A DNA stretch of 8,252 nt, taken from JAAYZM01 sp964510785. GTDB lineage: Bacteria > Actinomycetota > Actinomycetes > Actinomycetales > Cellulomonadaceae. Numbering within the stretch: position 1 is the first letter of the stretch; the number at the start of each line of letters is the position of its first letter. The notes under the pieces were generated by a model. It was given only the letters and a program-made list of their open reading frames with translations. It made no database searches and was not told where the DNA came from. This document shows positions 6,249 through 8,252 of this stretch, piece by piece. The position numbers and the translations under genes were made by a program. The stretch is from assembly GCA_964510785.1 (NCBI GenBank), contig CAZECM010000115.1:1-8252 (forward strand). Direction: 5' to 3'.

Positions 6249-6695
6249 ATGCCGAAGGACCTGACCCTGACCGCCATGAATGCCGCGCACCGGGCGCTGA
6301 TCGCCGTGTCGTTCGGCCGATGGGGCTGGCGGGTCGGCGGCGCCCCGGTGCTCGAGCTGACGACGACGGGGCGCCGGTCGGGTCGCCGCCGCGCGGTGAT
6401 GCTGACGAGCCCGCTACAGCTCGGCGACGCTCTCGTGGTCGTGGCCTCGCGCGGCGGTGACGACACCCACCCCGCGTGGTACCTCAACCTCGTCGCCGAC
6501 CCCGAGGTCCAGGTCGCGCGCGACGGCAAGCCACCGGTGCCCATGCGTGCTCGCGCCATGGCCGCCGACGAGCGCGCCGAGCACTGGCCCGCAGTGACCA
6601 AGGCACACGGTGTCTACGCCCGCTACCAGTCCAGGACCGACCGGGTGATCCCGCTCGTGGTGCTCGAGCCGGTGGACAGCGACCCCACGGACTGA
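6249..6695 (+). CDS. Nitroreductase/deazaflavin-dependent oxidoreductase (Ddn/DUF385 type)
   Basis: A 148-residue split-barrel protein of the F420H2-dependent quinone-reductase family (DUF385; relatives include mycobacterial Ddn). Diagnostic segments are LELTTTGRRSGRRR (residues 35-48), where the GRxSG loop contributes to cofactor-phosphate binding; MLTSP and VVVASRGGDDTHPAWYLNL (63-81); the DPEVQV strand (84-89); and the C-terminal ARYQSRTDRVIPLVVLEP (124-141). Length is normal for the family. Family members use reduced F420 to reduce quinones or nitro compounds; the substrate here is unknown. The ATG at 6249 gives the N-terminus usual for the family (MPKxLTLxxMNAxHR). The TGA ending the giant gene is in the same frame 12 nt upstream, so no earlier start exists. 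GGGAG lies only 1 nt before the ATG, too close to work well, which suggests translation coupled to the giant gene; Met10 (6276) is a less likely alternative. Convergent with the GNAT gene after 16 bp. Confidence 0.92.
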   Translation: MPKDLTLTAMNAAHRALIAVSFGRWGWRVGGAPVLELTTTGRRSGRRRAVMLTSPLQLGDALVVVASRGGDDTHPAWYLNLVADPEVQVARDGKPPVPMRARAMAADERAEHWPAVTKAHGVYARYQSRTDRVIPLVVLEPVDSDPTD

Positions 6696-6715
6696 CCGAA
6701 CGACTCTGCCGTCAG
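6692..6715. other. Convergent-gene junction with weak inverted repeat
   Basis: The reductase stop (6693-6695) and the minus-strand GNAT stop (6712-6714) are separated by 16 bp. CTGAC at 6692-6696 and GTCAG at 6711-6715 form a 5-bp inverted repeat with a 14-nt loop that includes both stop codons. No T-tract or strong stem is present, so I do not call a terminator. The two transcripts probably overlap at their 3' ends. Confidence 0.3.
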
Positions 6716-7614
6716 AAGAGGATGGTGGCGTACGTGCCGGCCTGGCGGAACCCGACCCGGCGATAGGCGGCCAGGGCCGGGGTGTTGAAGTCGTTGACGT
6801 AGAGGGACACGGTGGGGGCCATGGTGCGTCGCACGTGCTGGACGACGGCGGACATCCCCGCGACCGCGAGACCAGCGCCGCGTCGGTCGGGGCGTACCCA
6901 CACGCCCTGGACCTGGGCGACTCCCCCGGCGAGCGCCCCGACCTCGGCCTTGAAGAGCACCGTCGGGGGTGTCCCGGCCTCGAACCGGGCGAACGAACGC
7001 CCCTGCGAGATGAGGTGGCGCACCCGCACCTCGTACGGTCCCGACGGCCCCGACGCGGGCGAGTAGCCGACCTCCTCGGTGAACATCGCGATGCACGCGG
7101 GCAGCACGGCGTCGTACTCGTCCGGTTGCGTGCGCCGCACCTCGGGGTCGGGCATCGCGAGCGGCTCGGCGTCGATCACGAGGGACGGCTGGTCGGCACG
7201 GATCTCGCGCGGCTCGGGCCAGTGGTGAGCGAGCTGGTCCCACAGGCCGAGCACGGCGGACCGCTCCCCCACGATCGACGAGGAGCGCCGTGACGCGGAG
7301 CGTGCGAGCCGGGCGAAGGCCCCGATGGCCTCCTCGGCACCCGGCGGCACCACGGGAACGAGGTTGGCACCGGACCAGCACACGGCGATGAGCTCGTCGT
7401 CCCGCTCGAAGCCCCACAGCGTGCCCCCGGCCCGGCGCAGACCGACCTCGCCGGCGGTCGCGATCCGGGTGGCGGCGAGCACGGAGTCGACGGGGACCTG
7501 GGCGCACACCCGCAACGCGCCGGCCACATCGGCATCCGTCAGGACCCGGCCACCGACCGATCTACCGCTCAAGAGCGGGGCACGCCATCGTCCCATGCTT
7601 GGATTGTGCACCAC
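6712..7614 (-). CDS. GNAT-family N-acetyltransferase with DUF4081 N-terminal domain
   Basis: A 300-residue protein from the GTG at 7614. The N-terminal half (about 20-140, GGRVLTDADVAGALRVCAQVP onward) matches the DUF4081 region found in an actinobacterial acetyltransferase group that includes the Rv2867c-type protein beside gcpE/ispG in mycobacteria; recognition is by pattern and position. The C-terminal half (about 150-300) is a GNAT fold: the acetyl-CoA pyrophosphate loop is RRGAGLA at 244-250 after VQGVWVRPD, and motif B is LYVNDFNTPALAAYRRVGF at 271-289. The acceptor substrate is unknown. The start is uncertain. GTG 7614 and GTG 7611 lie 4 and 7 nt after AGGA, favouring 7611 by spacing. 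ATG 7596 has no ribosome site but a -10-like CACAAT six bases upstream. The gene follows ispG by 44 bp on the same strand, so co-transcription is likely. Confidence 0.92.
   Translation of the reverse strand: MVHNPSMGRWRAPLLSGRSVGGRVLTDADVAGALRVCAQVPVDSVLAATRIATAGEVGLRRAGGTLWGFERDDELIAVCWSGANLVPVVPPGAEEAIGAFARLARSASRRSSSIVGERSAVLGLWDQLAHHWPEPREIRADQPSLVIDAEPLAMPDPEVRRTQPDEYDAVLPACIAMFTEEVGYSPASGPSGPYEVRVRHLISQGRSFARFEAGTPPTVLFKAEVGALAGGVAQVQGVWVRPDRRGAGLAVAGMSAVVQHVRRTMAPTVSLYVNDFNTPALAAYRRVGFRQAGTYATILF
7603..7608 (-). promoter_or_regulatory. Possible -10 element for a leaderless GNAT transcript
   Basis: On the minus strand CACAAT is followed by CCAAGC and then the in-frame ATG at 7596. This is the same xAnnnT plus 6 nt plus ATG layout seen before the glycosylase gene. 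If used, the GNAT protein would begin at MGRWRAPLL, six residues shorter than from GTG 7614, and be transcribed independently of ispG. No -35 box is evident. Confidence 0.2.
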
Positions 7615-7658
7615 CGAGTCCTGCCGTGACGTGCCGTCGGATGACCGAGTTGTCCGGC

Positions 7659-8252
7659 TCAGGAGACGGAGACCACGGGTGCGGCACCCTCGGCCGGCTC
7701 CATCTGCGCGGCGAGGCGCATCGCCTCCTCGATGAGGACCTCGACGATCTCCGCCTCGGGCACGGTCTTGATGACCTCGCCCTTGACGAAGATCTGGCCC
7801 TTGCCGTTCCCCGAGGCGACACCGAGGTCCGCCTCGCGCGCCTCACCGGGCCCGTTGACGACGCAGCCCATGACCGCGACCCGCAGCGGCACCTCGAGGC
7901 CCTCGAGCCCCGCGGTGACGCGCTCGGCGAGCGAGTAGACGTCCACCTGGGCCCGCCCGCACGAGGGGCACGAGACGATCTCGAGCTTGCGCGGCCGCAG
8001 GTTGAGCGACTGCAGGATCTGGATCCCGACCTTGACCTCTTCGACGGGCGGCGCGGAGAGCGAGACACGGATCGTGTCCCCGATACCCTTCGAGAGCAGC
8101 GCCCCGAAGGCCGTCGCGGACTTGATCGTGCCCTGGAATGCCGGGCCCGCCTCGGTGACGCCGAGGTGCAGGGGCCAGTCGCCGCGCTCGGCGAGCAGCT
8201 CGTAGGCGCGCACCATGACCACGGGGTCGTTGTGCTTGACGGAGATCTTGAA
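7659..8252 (-). CDS. ispG: 4-hydroxy-3-methylbut-2-enyl diphosphate synthase, C-terminal part (cut by window edge)
   Basis: The last 197 residues of IspG (GcpE), the [4Fe-4S] enzyme of the MEP pathway that converts methylerythritol cyclodiphosphate to HMBPP for isoprenoid synthesis. The reading frame is open to the right edge (FKISVKHNDP before the visible GTG at 8222), so the true start lies outside and the internal GTG is not the start. Family segments are GVTEAG, KSATAFG, GIGDTIRVSLS, SCPSCGR and MGCVVNGPGEA. Cluster ligands are Cys95, Cys98 and Cys130 of the visible part, with Glu137 in NGPGE matching the fourth ligand of the E. coli enzyme. These correspond to the E. coli C-x2-C ... GCxVNGPGE pattern. 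The tail past about residue 180 (EPAEGAAPVVSVS) is a poorly conserved extension. The GNAT gene follows 44 bp downstream on the same strand. Confidence 0.97.
   Translation of the reverse strand, partial: FKISVKHNDPVVMVRAYELLAERGDWPLHLGVTEAGPAFQGTIKSATAFGALLSKGIGDTIRVSLSAPPVEEVKVGIQILQSLNLRPRKLEIVSCPSCGRAQVDVYSLAERVTAGLEGLEVPLRVAVMGCVVNGPGEAREADLGVASGNGKGQIFVKGEVIKTVPEAEIVEVLIEEAMRLAAQMEPAEGAAPVVSVS

Noticed and set aside
6238..6264. Mini-ORF (GTG ATG GGA ... TGA, 8 codons) overlapping the reductase start, considered as a leader peptide
   Set aside because: No well-placed ribosome site, no codon pattern suggesting attenuation and no accompanying hairpin. Short ORFs like this are expected by chance.

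Overview
The window is very GC-rich, densely coding DNA with strong G/C bias at third codon positions. It carries actinobacterial family markers: a DUF2510 domain, an F420H2-dependent (deazaflavin) reductase, and a DUF4081-type GNAT next to ispG. It most likely comes from the chromosome of a high-GC actinomycete, possibly of the Micrococcales/Cellulomonas type; the genus is inference. I see no tRNA, rRNA, CRISPR array, insertion sequence, phage gene or attachment site. No gene-free stretch exceeds about 125 bases.

Layout from left to right. (1) Positions 1-327, minus strand: the first 109 codons of proS (prolyl-tRNA synthetase), running off the left edge. (2) Positions 328-359: a 32-bp divergent promoter region. 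(3) Positions 360-1247, plus: an Fpg/Nei-family DNA glycosylase with an enlarged zinc-finger knuckle. (4) Positions 1371-6236, plus: one gene filling 59% of the window, encoding a 1,621-residue membrane protein with an N-terminal DUF2510 motif, a Pro/Ala linker and roughly 45 hydrophobic segments. It contains no lysine and one cysteine. (5) Positions 6249-6695, plus: a small Ddn/DUF385-type deazaflavin-dependent reductase, 12 bp after the giant gene and probably co-transcribed with it. (6) Positions 6712-7614, minus, convergent with the reductase: a DUF4081 GNAT acetyltransferase. (7) Positions 7659-8252, minus: the C-terminal 197 residues of ispG (MEP isoprenoid pathway), running off the right edge.

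The minus-strand genes ispG, GNAT and proS look like a housekeeping neighbourhood common in actinobacteria. The three plus-strand genes sit between them as a block of opposite orientation. No pathway obviously links the glycosylase to the membrane protein and reductase, but the last two are tightly spaced. The least explained object here is the giant lysine-free membrane protein and its possible partnership with the reductase. I do not see a defence system, biosynthetic cluster or mobile element.
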